The translations under genes and the position numbers were made by a program. Of a DNA stretch of 64,000 bases, positions 14,961 to 28,200 are shown in pieces. The stretch's first letter is position 1. The number at the start of each line of letters is the position of its first letter. Source of the DNA: Trichinella spiralis (taxonomy: Eukaryota > Nematoda > Enoplea > Trichinellida > Trichinellidae); NCBI GenBank assembly GCA_000181795.3, contig CM012953.1, forward strand, positions 7,240,034 to 7,304,033, read 5' to 3'. The notes under the pieces were generated by a model that was not told where the DNA came from, did no database searches, and saw only the letters and a program-made list of their open reading frames with translations.

Positions 14961-17418
14961 TGTGACATATTCATTATTGCTTAATTTTCTACCCTTTTAT
15001 CAACATGCGACTCTCATTTTCTCTGCCCTCTATATACATATATGTACATTGTCTATTCAATTGAAGTTCTACATACCCGTATTTTTGTACCTCTTTCACT
15101 CATTTACCACAAGTAAGCAGATTTATTTTCAATTATCGTTTCATTATTAAATGAGTTTTAAAAAAATTTAAGCATTTTTGTAATATTCTATTAAATAGGA
15201 CTAATAATTGAATTATTCTTGCGGATCATAAGCTCAAAAAAAATGACAATCAACTGTAACTAAGAATATTTGAAATTAGCATAAATCAGAACAGAATAGG
15301 ACAGAACATGAAATAATCAGGCGAGAATAAATGATTTCGATTTTTGAAGAGAATTTTAATAAGAACAATAGACCGTCGTGATCTATCTGCCATGTTGTCA
15401 CAATTAAACTGCGGAAGCATTCAATGCGCTGATTTTTGACAGAAGCTGATAACGGTTATCGATCGACAAAATGACTGTCATTTTCAGACAAATTTGACAA
15501 AAAAGGGAGCAATTAGAATTTTATAATGATTGCGATGAAAAACAACGATAATAATAATTATTGTTATAAAATATTTCTCCTTATTATAAATGCTTGTTTA
15601 ATGGGAAAAAATTATCAACAATTTCATTCTCATGTATATATTTCAAAGTCAGCATTTTCATTGGAAAATCAAATGGGCAATTACTTTTTTTATTTTTTCT
15701 TTTCACGTAAATGTATTAATAAAATTTAAATTTATCGATACATTTGTGATATGAAATATGAAAAAAATATCAAAAGTATTTGAAAATATCAAGAATATTA
15801 TTAAAACAAACAGGTTTAATTTCTGCTTTTCATGCAACGTTGCTCATTTCCAGTTGTGAAAAGAAATATGCGAAAATAGATAACATTCTAGAGAAATAAA
15901 ATAGAAGGTTTTAATTTTCACACAATATGTTTGCATATCAATTGGAAGGCTAATATTTCTTATATTTTATGTTTAACAAAAGGAGATTTGTATAAAATTG
16001 CAAAAGTATCGATTAATTTCATTTTTAACAAACTAATGGCATGTTGTTAAATGTGCAAATGTTAAATGAAATATTGTATCCGCTTTAAAAATGAATATTT
16101 TAATGAATAATCAAAAAATTATAGTAAACAAACATTTCTTGACATTATAATCACTCAACTTTACCGGTATTAGTAGATTATTAATTAAAATGCCTATATT
16201 GATCATTTTCATTTATACCTCACTCTAATTGGATATGCATGTGTAGATATTTCAACTTTTTGCATTTCTTAGATGATATGTTTATTTAAAAAAAATTTTT
16301 ATTAAATAAAAAAAGGAAGCAAAAAAATTGAAATACTTTATAAAATAGCATGTAAAATTGTTATTTTTATTTTTTGATAACTTCTTGACTTTAGCATTTT
16401 GCGTCATTATTAGCAAGCTAAATTTGTAAGAATATTTCAAGTTTTACAGCTTGATCCTTTTTATTTTGCTTTGCACAACTGTATTTTTTACAAATAATAA
16501 TAAAATTACAATTAATCTAAATCATTAATAATTAATTATTGTTTTTAATTAACAACTTTTTGCTGAATTATCAAACATTTGCATTTTAATTTTGATTTAG
16601 AAAATCCGTTATATATATATTCGTATTGAACAAATTTAAATATGTCTTTGACAGTTTTTTGATATTCATTGTACCAGAAGAGATGTAATACTTTTGAAAG
16701 TGCAAAAATTAAAAGTAATGCATTGAAAAAGAATATTTACAACTCCAGTCTGATAGTTATAGCAAGATTATAAAGACCAGTAAGAAATTGTTAATTTGTT
16801 TCAAATAAACAGGTTTAAAACGAAAAATATTCCAAGGATAAGCTTCACAGATATCATTTTAATGTAATAATGCAAGTTATAATGAAAAATATATATCATT
16901 TAATGGAAAAATTAAATGTTGTTTAATTTCAATTACAAAATTTTAATTACGAATGATATCTTATAGATTTTTATTAAGAGGGCAATATGTTGACATGAAA
17001 TTTCTATTCTTTCAAAGATGACTATTTTTGCAACAGAAAACAGGATGTTTTCAGTTTGGATATTTTAAAAGTTGATCTCATTTATTGAATAAATGAATCT
17101 GATAAGATTTTGAATTTCATGATTTTTCTATTATTAATATGGTTTGAAATTGGAAAAAATGATCAACAATAATTCATAAATATCAGGTGAAATTATTGTT
17201 GCAGACTACAAAGCCGTCTATTTGCCGTGTTTATTGTATTTTGTTAATTGTTCTGCGAAATATTGGAGAATTTTTTAAAATGCACATGATTATATGTTTA
17301 ATAATATGCATATTCACTGCAATTTTTTCTTTGTAAAAATGGTTTCCACAGAACTTTTCAGTAATGCATGCATTCAAAGAAAATTATTATTTTTTTAGTG
17401 AAAATTGCTTTTCATTTG
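14961..17418. other. AT-rich noncoding stretch
   Basis: Nothing recognisable: no exon with splice signals and a conserved motif, no tRNA and no array. Confidence 0.5.
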
Positions 17419-17576
17419 ATTACGCTTTAAAAGTAGTTGTCAAGATGACGGTTATAAAAAAAACTGTACGCATTACTTCATTTTCAGTTGTTAAAAATAA
17501 TATAATTCTTTATTTTCCATTTTTCAAATAAAATCCAATCAAAAAAATATTATTTCAATAATATTCACTTTTCAAT
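17419..17576 (+). repeat. Direct duplicated block, copy 1
   Basis: About 155 bp starting ATTACGCTTTAAAA and containing TTGTCAAGATGACGGTTATA. The block recurs with small changes at 19072-19238, about 1.65 kb downstream in the same orientation. No open frame is shared by the two copies. Confidence 0.75.
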
Positions 17577-19071
17577 TATAAAAATTAGCAAAAAAAAGCA
17601 ATTTCAAGTATCAATTTAATAATTAATTGCACTTGCAGTATTGTGAATTTTTATACAGGTGAAAATGTTCATTTCTTATGAAATATATGAATCATGCATA
17701 TGTCTATGTAAAATTGAATTATTTTCTTTTCCCCAAATATTAAATTTATTAGTTATGAAAAAAATGACCATTTTAATTATGCAAACAATAGCATTTTCTT
17801 TTTGCACGATGTTGTTCATGATTTGTTTGTGATGAGAAATGGAAGAGTTGAAGAAGGGCTGTATTGTTTGCCTTCTGAAGGACATGAATGGCTGATAATA
17901 GCGTCGGATCGAATTATGTCAATAAATGTTTCTTTGAAAAGTTAACTAGCTAGAAAGCTGTTTGTCATCTTCTTGCACGGTGATCGTTTGTTCTGTGAAA
18001 CCGAAGAGGTGCAAGATTTCGCCTTTTGCCCTTCCACATTGCTTGGGATGAAATTTGGATGTTTGATCGACTGAAGGCATTTCAGCTTCTCCTTTACCCC
18101 CTCCCCCTGGAGACTAATTATATCCACGGATGGTTTTGTTTCTTGAAAGAGAACAATAATACGCTTCGGTTAATCACTCCCCTTTTGGCGATGATTCTGC
18201 AACAACGTCGATTTTCCCTTTCCAAGCCAGCGTTTCCAATGCAAGCAATCTGCTTTTGTCGCAAACGTTTCAATTTTTGTGATTTCAGCATGAATCCTTT
18301 TGACAAATCAAGCTTGCAATCAATTGATCACACCTCTGAATTTTTTCATGCACTTTTCAAAGCTCAAGCATGTTTGGAAACAATATTTTTTTTAATCTCT
18401 TCCCTTCCATTGCAAGCATTTGAGAAATTGAATATTCATTCTTAAAATATAATTTTGTTTTTTCAATTTCTAACAAAACCACTGAACAATAATACACTGA
18501 CTATTATGAGAAGCAGAAGAAGTGTTTGTTTTTGATGATGAACTTAATTTTGAATAGAACAAAAAAAGAAATTATCCCTTGGACAATTTTTGTTGTTGAA
18601 AAATGTTCAATGGAAAAATGAATTTCGCATCTTTAGATTTCGAGATTAACCTTCGATTGTGGAAATTAGCTTTTAGCCAGTTGTTGGTGAAATGTCGATT
18701 GCTAAGCAATTGACGTGAAATGTCGGTACGTGACAATCGGAAGACCTGGAAATTGCCCTCTCAAGGCAAATTTTTGACATCAAATTGAGATAAGAGCAAG
18801 TTGAAATCAGTATACGGTAGATACTGGATAAGAGAATGGTTTTTTCAAACAGACTGTTCAGTTCGTTGTAAAAATTTGCCCTTTCTAGTATTTGGATTTG
18901 TTTGAACAATTTCAATGATACTAGCTTGTATTTTCAATTATTTGCATTCAATGAGAAAAGAAGATGTAAGTAAAATGAGCATTATCTCAATTTATTAATT
19001 TTGCAGCCTATGTTTTCAATTTATTTTAATTTGCAATTAAATGCATTATTTATTTCATAATCAACAAAATC
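17577..19071. other. Spacer between the duplicated blocks
   Basis: AT-rich, with a moderately GC-richer segment (about 17940-18430). The 139-codon frame at 18026-18445 opens with TTG, matches no family I know, and is more likely to be chance. Confidence 0.4.
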
Positions 19072-19238
19072 ATTACGCTTTAAAAATAGTTGTCAAGATG
19101 ACGGTTATAAAGAAAAGACTGTACACATTATACTTCATTTTTGATTGTTAAAAATAATATAATTCTTTATTATTATTTTCTTTTCTCAAATACAATCCAA
19201 TTAAAAAATATTATTTCAATAATATCACTTTTTTTAAT
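19072..19238 (+). repeat. Direct duplicated block, copy 2
   Basis: Second copy of the block at 17419-17576. It keeps TTGTCAAGATGACGGTTATA, TTGTTAAAAATAATATAATT and the ATTATTTCAATAATAT core, with small insertions and substitutions between. Confidence 0.75.
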
Positions 19239-22200
19239 TGCGGTGAAAATTTAATAAAAATAAATTTTATTAAATTAGTATAACGTGAAGAATTACAGTA
19301 CAGAATTTTCCATATCAGAACGACATATTAGCAGCAACCAAAATTCATTTTATGAATAATATTTATTATATTTCTATTGTTATTATTGTTGTAATAATTA
19401 TATTAAATTGATCAATGAAGAATGGGAAAAAGCAGTGATGTAAATACTGTTTTTTCTTCAAATCTTTCTTGTTATTCATATGTGCATCACTTGCTGAATA
19501 GTGACATCTTTTCAATGGGAGAAATCTTTAAGATTTAAAGTAAATTAATTAATTATTCTGATATTTATTACGAATAAAACGCTGAATGAACGTTTTATAA
19601 ATCGTTTAACGTGGAATTTTTTCAGCATTTTCTACAATGGTGTAGCAACAATAATGTGTAGTAAACTGCAGTACAACTCAGAACTGTTTCAATTTTAACA
19701 GTCAGCTTTGCATTCAGTTAGGCTTTGAATCTCCTGGAATACAAAGAAAATGTCAAAAAGATTTATTTCTCATTGCTAATGACAAGAGCGTTTTCTCAAA
19801 AAAAAATTTGCTTGCTAAATAGGAAACTTTGCATACGTGACTCTAGCTGTTGCACATTAACTTCTAAATTTATTCAATTTGCATGCTATTCATATTTAAA
19901 CATGTATATATGTATTTCTCTGATGAAGTACGTGAACACGTGTTTATTTTCATGGATTCTTTTAAATCATTTTATAAAGCAAAATTGACAAAATGTTATC
20001 TATCACATAAATTTATATTCCATAAATCATTATCATGATACAAAATTAATTTGAATACAGATATGTCTTTTTAAAAAAGTGTCCTTTGCAATCAGGGCTT
20101 AAATTAAGATATTTCATATTCGACGTTTAGATAATTTTGATGACCGTTTAAAAATTAGTTCATTTTTTTTGAATAATACAATTTTACATACATAGATTTG
20201 TTAAACTTTAAACAGGATAAAAGTTATTTTATTGCGTTATGAATTTTTATAATTTAAATAAAAAGTTAGTTGAACGTTGACCGTTTCCATTGAAATTCGT
20301 TTTGTGATGCTAATGATCAATAAAACAAGATGATAGAATAAAATAAAATACAGACAATATACGTCCAGTTTCACTTTTGTTCTGCGGTGGGTCAGTCAGA
20401 TAAGAGTACTCTAACGAGATTTCCGCTTTAACCAGCAACAACAAGCGGCTGATGCTTGACGCATGCCGATTCCTGACGTTGATCTGAATTGAACGCGTTG
20501 TCAGTTGGAATTGTGTCTTCATTTTTCACCGAACTGCAAGTTCCTAGTTAAAACCTAATTATAATGCATTTGTCTACAATGGAGCATTGTGATGCCGGTT
20601 CGCGGCTCGTCATTGTGAGCAGCCGGCTAATCAATGCAACCGTTGATTGGGACAACAGAATGGGAGATACCCAAGCGACTGTTGTTCGTTCGAGGTTTTG
20701 TTTTCCATGCATTTCCCCCCTTCTTTGTATTTTCCCTCATTCATTTTCATTCATGTATTCTGCCATTTTATGACAATCGTAAATTTCTAATTTGTAATTA
20801 TTGTTCTATTCTTTTAAGTAGCCGTATGTCATGCTATTTTTATTATCATTATTATTTAGATCTTAATTGATGCTGTTTCGTTGTTCACGTTTGCCACTGT
20901 ACACTAGAACCACTGAACAAATACATCAGCTGGTAAGTTTGAAATCAATTGTTAACATAATGTTGTCAAAATTTATCATCTATTTCTGCTTTTTGCTTAT
21001 TTAAAAACATGTTAAAATTTGACAAATGATATAAATTCCAAGACTGAAATTATATCATTTTTGGTAACAAACTTATACATTGCAAACATATAAGCTTCAT
21101 ATCATTTTTTGATAATTTTTGTTTCTGAAAGATAATACTTCAGTTGTGGAAACGCAACAGTGCATATTTGCAGTAATATTTAATTTGTTTTTCATTTTAA
21201 ATTGCATAAAAATCGTCTGATAAACTTAGTTTCATGTAGCTTTCTTTATTCAGCGTAAAAAATTATTATATTCTCTCTCCCAGGACACTCTCACGCAATG
21301 CAGCACCATTACATACAGTATTTTATTTATTCGTAACATTCATTTTAAAATTATCTGACATCATACAGAATAAACTGACCTAACCTTTGTGAATAATACA
21401 ATAATTTGAATAATGTTACAGTAAGCAGAAAAGTGAAGCAATTTGAAACTGTTTTACAATTTCAAGGGTAATATTCAGCATAAATGAATAAGATACAATA
21501 AATATAGATTGATTAAAGCTGCTTTTTGTAATGTTCTTTTCCTGAAACAGAATAAATTGAAATAAAACTACAATAGTTAATTTCTTGTGCTGTTTGTAGT
21601 CACATTTTACACTTGATAGTAAATGATTAAAAAAACGAATAATGAGAACAACAAATTCAGCTAAACGAGCATCAACGGTTGCAACTGCATTACAAAGAAA
21701 AGCAGTGAAAAGCTGTCATTTGCATTGTAACCATCTCTGTTCCAGATGCTCAACTTTGAGAGGAAGCCAATATTAAACCTTTGTTTCCATATTGACGGCG
21801 CTAGTCAAGCGACACGCATTCTCAGTGATCAATTGAAGCATTGTCTTTCTGACAATTTATCAACTACGCTTATTTGCGCTAGTACTGCCGACGGTTATTT
21901 AAAAAGAAGAAAGCTGTTGTCCAGTCGCTCCTCTTTTCTGTCTGTCTGATGGCTTCTGGATCAGCTTGGGCAAAAACTTTTTCTCGGTTTGCTTACAGAT
22001 TGGATAGACAAAAAAGGATCCATTGTGTAGGTTTTAATTATCCCTCCGACCAACCTTACCACCGCCAGTGGGGATCGCATTGTTGGCTTCTTTCTATTAC
22101 CGTTCATCTCTTCACTGATCACTGGGCGCATAATTTTTCATTATGCGTCAATTGAAGCCTTCTTCTACACTTTTGGTGCCGATAGTTTTTTTTTCACTTG

Positions 22201-25200
22201 ATTTTCAAAGAAACCAATGTCTTTTTGAATAGCTTTCTCTGAAAAATTTTCTCTTAGTCAATAAAATGAAATTCGAGCCAAATACAATGAATACAACGGA
22301 TTCTTTGTCACTTTTCAAAGACATTTCCATTATTACTGGAGACGTGTCAAATTTTTCTTTTCACTGAATTTCAACATTAAGCATATCGGTTTAATTTCTT
22401 TGCTGAAATTGCACATCGTCTCATGCCTTACACCTTCGAAAAATTGACCAAAATAGTCACTGGAAAATTATTTTTGATTTTGACACATTTAAACTGTTAT
22501 TTTAAATTATTACTTTGTAAACGAATAAGTATCATCCATGTATATGTCAGCTTTTGTAAATGATCTATTGCAGGTGAGCGTATTATTCATTTTAAAAAGA
22601 AGCTACGATATGAAATTTAGAAGAAAACATTATCACATATGTTTATTTTATGAAAAGAATTAATCTTTCAATTATTACAATAACAGAGATGTTTACGGAA
22701 TTGGCTGATCGTTTTTCATACAGTATTTTTAAAGTCGTATCAGATTTTGCTGAACAAAATATAAATATTTCTCATTCTCAAATACAGTTTTTAAAAGTTG
22801 GTGAACTGTCCAAAAGCATAAACTCTTAAAGATGCATAAACTTGCAAATAGAATTACAAGATAAAACATACGGTCAGAAGAAGCAGTTTTTACTTAATAA
22901 TTACGTTCACAAAACTTCATTAGATTATTTTCACATTCTATGTCGTAATTGTACGTGAAAAGATGCCTATGTTGCATTCTGCGGTGTTTTTTTCCACCCA
23001 CATTGCTTTTTTACGTAAGCTTTAGCTCATCCAGAATTTACCGTTTCACCGCACAGTTGCTTTGTCCATTTCTATTTGTCAGTGTATATGTTTCTCTGTA
23101 AATTTTCAACTTTTAAATATTCTTCAATGCTCAGCTTCTACATTCTATTTTGCTTGACTTTGTTCAATCTAAATCAATCTTAAAGTTAAATATATTTTGA
23201 TTAAAATATTCAATTTTAAAATTCATTTATTTAAGGAAACTATTGAAAACATTTGTTTAAATCCAACTTTAAAATTTGTATTTTAAAAGCGTTGGTTTAA
23301 ACGTTTAGTTCAAAAACAAAATAAAAGTTTAAAAGATTTGAATTTGAAATTTGAAAGCAAACTTTTTATAACAGGTATTTTTTTATCGCTTGGAAAGATG
23401 AAATTGTTTTTTCGCTTTACTTTGCTAAGTGGCTTTGCGTAGATGTCAAGCACAATAAATTTGGCAGGTCTGAATAATTTATAGTTCTTGAACAGATGCT
23501 AAAACGTTAAAAAGATTTAATGCTCACATTTTCGAATGAAAAACAATACTTCAGTTTATACTGCTAGCTTTTAACTATTTAAATTATTTTTATAATTTTT
23601 AAAGCGGTTTTGAAAAAAATTTTCGATGCTATAACATTCTGCTGAACATGATGATTTAATTGAATTAGAGAAAGTGTAGAAATCCAAATACAGTCTACTT
23701 AACTGTTATCAAAGGCATTCTTAGTGTGTATAACTTTGTCGAATTAATAGTAAATGTATGTAAATATAAATCATATTTTAAATCTCATGTTTTCTAAATG
23801 TAAATCATATTTTAAAGACATATCTTAAGCATACATTATGTATATGTGTGTGGGTATGGGTTATTGTTATTATCATCATTTTATATCAGAATTTGATCTC
23901 AAAAAAAGGAACAAAATTCAGTAGGAATCCTGATTCTGGAACATGTTTGATTGGTTTGGCAAAGAATCTGTATTGTAATAAATCATTGAGTAATAAAATT
24001 ACTATTAATTATCAAATTATTATCATATTGATACACTTATTAGCATTTGATTACTGAATTGAAAATTAGACTGTGGCTTTCGCATATAAAAACGTTAAAA
24101 TGGAAGTCCAGCGATACGTTTCCTTCAAAATATCCATACACAGTGAATAATTATCTCTTTATGTAGATATGCAGAAATATAAAAATATTTAAGCAACATT
24201 AAACAAAAGGTAATTTAATAATGGTATTGGCATAATTGTCGGTCGATGTGCAAAATATGCATGGCAGACAAATCAATTTTTAGTAAAATTGTAAATATAC
24301 AAATAAATTGTAATCTAGAAAGTTTTATAATGAATATTCATTCAGTGAAATTTCAGCAGAAAAAAAATTAATGAAGAAATGATTATTGCATATCTCACGG
24401 TAGTACTCATTTAAATAAACAATAAATAATTAAGCAACAAATAGCAGTTTATGATTCTTTTTCTTTCCACAAAAGAAGTAATTATATATTTTTCAGCATA
24501 TTTTCAATTCTAAAGTATTGCATGTTCTTAATTTTCTTTTACAAGTTAGCATGAAGTTAGTTGGTTGGTAATACAAAGTCACAACCAAGCAGAACTAATT
24601 TTTATGCATTTTTTTTCTTTGTTCCAGGGGTTCTGTTTGGCACTTTTTACAGATGCTTCTTTTTTGAGAGAGAGAGACAGAGAAAGCTAGTTATTAGCAA
24701 AAAGGCTTGCAGTTTTAATTTCTAGTTTAATCCTCTTCATGCTAACATCATGTTTTCTGTGTTTATTTTCAACTTAATGAATGCATCTTCAAATTTTTTC
24801 CAAATAAATGAATTTCAAAATCAAAATTTTAAAAAATTCCAGTATTTTTTTATACAATTTAAAATTTGAGAAAGGTGCAAAAATGGTATGCAATATATTG
24901 TTGCAAATGTTTTATTGCTTCAAGCAGCACAAATGGATTCAGTTGTGCAAACGGCAACCACCAACCCCTTTATATATATATATATATATATAATGAACCT
25001 GTTTTGCCAAACAGAAGCTGCGCAGCTTTACGCTAGTCGGGATTCAGATTTGCAGCTTATTGTTGTTCATGTTTTTATGAAAAATCAAAATCTATTAGCA
25101 TGGAGCAATTGTTCACCGGGTGTGTCATGAAAATATATATTTCATCCAGTTTGCAAGTTTTAAGCCGCTTTTCCTTCTCCAATGCTATAAGTAATCCGAG

Positions 25201-28200
25201 GGGTCAATTGCAAATAGCGACAACTGACTGTGCTAAACTGGGCGTGGCCAAGCATTGTTTTCGATGCTTTCACTTTGCTTTCAGTGCTAGAATTTTTATT
25301 TTCATTGCTGCTGTTGTTTTTCGTGTTTTATTTTCTTTTTATTTTCCCTCAATCTCGGGGCAGCATTTTTGTTTCGATCCTCTCGAATGAAAACGACATT
25401 CCAGCGGCTGCTCTGCTTTGAAGCTGACTGTAAGTTTCAAATAGCCCAGACTAGTTGATTGTTGAATTCAGCATCGTTGCATTGTTAGAATCGGTGTATT
25501 TTTTGTTCTGTATTTTTCAATTTTTTTAAAAAATTTTCCGCTAAAAACATTTTCTCAACAACAACTGACTTCCAGCTAATTGAAGCTTCAAAGATATTTG
25601 ATCGCTTTAATTGACCTTTTGGAAATTTTTGCATATTGATGAGATGCTATGTTGCTTGGCTTTTTTCTCTGATTCACATGTTCTGATTTTAATGGTTGAT
25701 TTTCAAGGCAAGTTTTTACGTTTCATTTTTTGAGAACTATTCAGCCATTATTTTAACCAAGTTACATGTTAAAGCAACTAAGTGTACAAGTGTTAAAACA
25801 TGTTGAGCCGTTGCTGTTGTTGCATCTTTGCTTGCATTTTTTATGATTGCAAATTTTTGTTCCGTTTAAATACTCCAGTGCAGTTTTAAATGTTGAACTG
25901 AGACCCATTTCATAAAATACAAGTCTCTGGTAAAATTCTTTTTAGCTACTGATACACTTTCTTCTAAGCATGCAGCGTCCATGTTTGGAAACTTGTTTAA
26001 CTTACAAACTTAACTGACAATTAGATATTTCATTATTAATATGCGTTTGTGGATTTAGACTTGAAAATTGCACAGATGCTTGTATTAGCATAAACTTCAT
26101 TTTTCTATAAACTGTGTGAGTACTTCTTGATTTCTGTCATTTCCATAATTTTCTTGTTCTACGAAGTTGAGTTTATACAGGTTTGAAATTTTAGCTTTTT
26201 AGACAAATATTACGTATTTTGGATAATTATCCATTTGAAATAATTGTTTTTCAGTAATTCTTTTCAATTATTTTTGATATAGTCTTCTTGAACTAAGTGC
26301 AGCGCATTATTAAGTGATTAATGGACAGCTGCATATTAACAATTGAATATTTAAAAATGTTTTCCAATATGTCACCCCTTCCATTATATTTACTTGAACA
26401 TTCATTTTTGTTGTAATTTACTATTATTCTAATTATGGATATTTTTGTAAATATTTTATTTATAAATATGAGCTGTTTAGAAAGAGTGGAATAAGTTGTT
26501 ATTAAGTTGCTTCATTCATTAACTAAATATTATTGCTTCCTTACGAATGATGCTTTTAATAATCTGTGAAACACTGTTTTTACATGCTGATGTTGATAAA
26601 ATCGATATCAATTTCAATCTTTATCCTAAATGTGATTATTCCTAAAAAATTGCAGTATTATTTGTCTACTTTCTTATGTTGTATTTGAGTTAGATTTTAT
26701 CGGAGAAAAAATATTAATCAGAATAAAGCAAAGAAACAGTCAAAGTTAGCAGCTAATCACAGACTGTTATTTTTGCAATTAAAAAATTATTTTAAAATGG
26801 AGCATTTTAAAGACCAACTTTCAGACAGTATGCTTTGGACATTGATGATTTGAATTGATTAAGAAGGCTCGCGTTAGGCAAATAATAAATTTATTATTAT
26901 CGTTGTTGTTGCTGTTGAAAACCATATGTTGAGCATTTCTTTCTGCTCGAATTCTGTTGACTACCTAGGCCTTAACAATGCGTGGTGAATTGGCTTCGAT
27001 TAGCCGCGTCAAAGAAAAATTAAGTATTCGCAGTAGATAACTGCAAAGGCAACTTGTTTACAATTTGCTGTTTACTTTGTTTACCACTTTTGACAATATC
27101 AGCATATGATTATCCTAGTCGATTTCTTTCCGCTTCTGGTCCCGGTTTAAATTTAAACTTCAGATAAACTTCAATCTTAGCAGATGTCCAATCCACAAAA
27201 TTTGTTTGTATGCTTTGTCAGTGTTGTTGTATAAGTGGACGCGCATTGTACAAACAATACAATTTACACGCTTCTGTTATGCTTAGCACGCTTGAAATTT
27301 ACGGGACTGTATTCGCGTGCATGCTTTATTTAATCTGGACATTTCCGGTGTTTGGAATTTCCTTAAATAATACAGTTGTGATGTTATATAATTCTTATCG
27401 GCATTTAAATTTAATCAGTGGCATCTTTCCTGTAAAGTGCAATAGCCTGGAAATAGCGTTGAGTATTCTTTTTATTGTTTTTATTTTTCAACTCTGATAT
27501 ATGAAACATATTTTCCATGTAGAAAAGTTCTGTTAGATTATTTTTTCATACAAATAATTAATTGTCAATTTATGATTTTGAGCAGATTTATACGAACAGG
27601 CAATTGTAATCATTTTCGAATAATAAGATTTTACAGTTAGAGCTTCAGTAAGTATGCAGAGTATGCAAGTAATGTACAGTGATGTGACAAAAAACTGAAA
27701 AGGATAACATATAATTTTTCAAACATTTTATTTTCATTCATTGTTGTTCTTTTTATTTTTCATATTTTAAAATATTAAAAGTTAAATAATTGTAAATTAT
27801 TAATTTCGAACATTTCTACTCTGTTTAAGAAAACTAAAGGCATATGTATATACATTTACATTTTTTATCAGTTATCAGTTTTATTAGAATTATTTGCTAA
27901 AATATTTTACAGCTCATTTATGTTAATTACATATATACGTTAATAATATGAGTTTTTCTTTGTTGCTGATGTTTATCGTTATATTATTTTTTCTTTCTCT
28001 TATTTCGTATCTAAAGTTTCTTTTAAATACAAATCATTATATTTGATATAAATGGAAAAAAATTTCAAAATTAAATGCATAATGGCCATTTGTATTTTTC
28101 GGCAATGAAAACATTCTTAAAGTATATTTTCACACAGAATTTTCCATTTTGAAGCTTGATGTATAATTGAATGATGGAGTGAATTTTCATCTATTCTACA

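Noticed and set aside
14462-14974. Overlapping frames of up to 155 codons on both strands
   Set aside because: They translate triplet repeats and TGCATGCA words (poly-Gln, poly-His, Cys/Met/His-rich); the presence on both strands argues for sequence composition, not coding.
18026-18445. 139-codon open frame on the plus strand
   Set aside because: It starts at TTG, has no recognisable motif or splice context, and sits in a region where overlapping frames on the other strand are also open.
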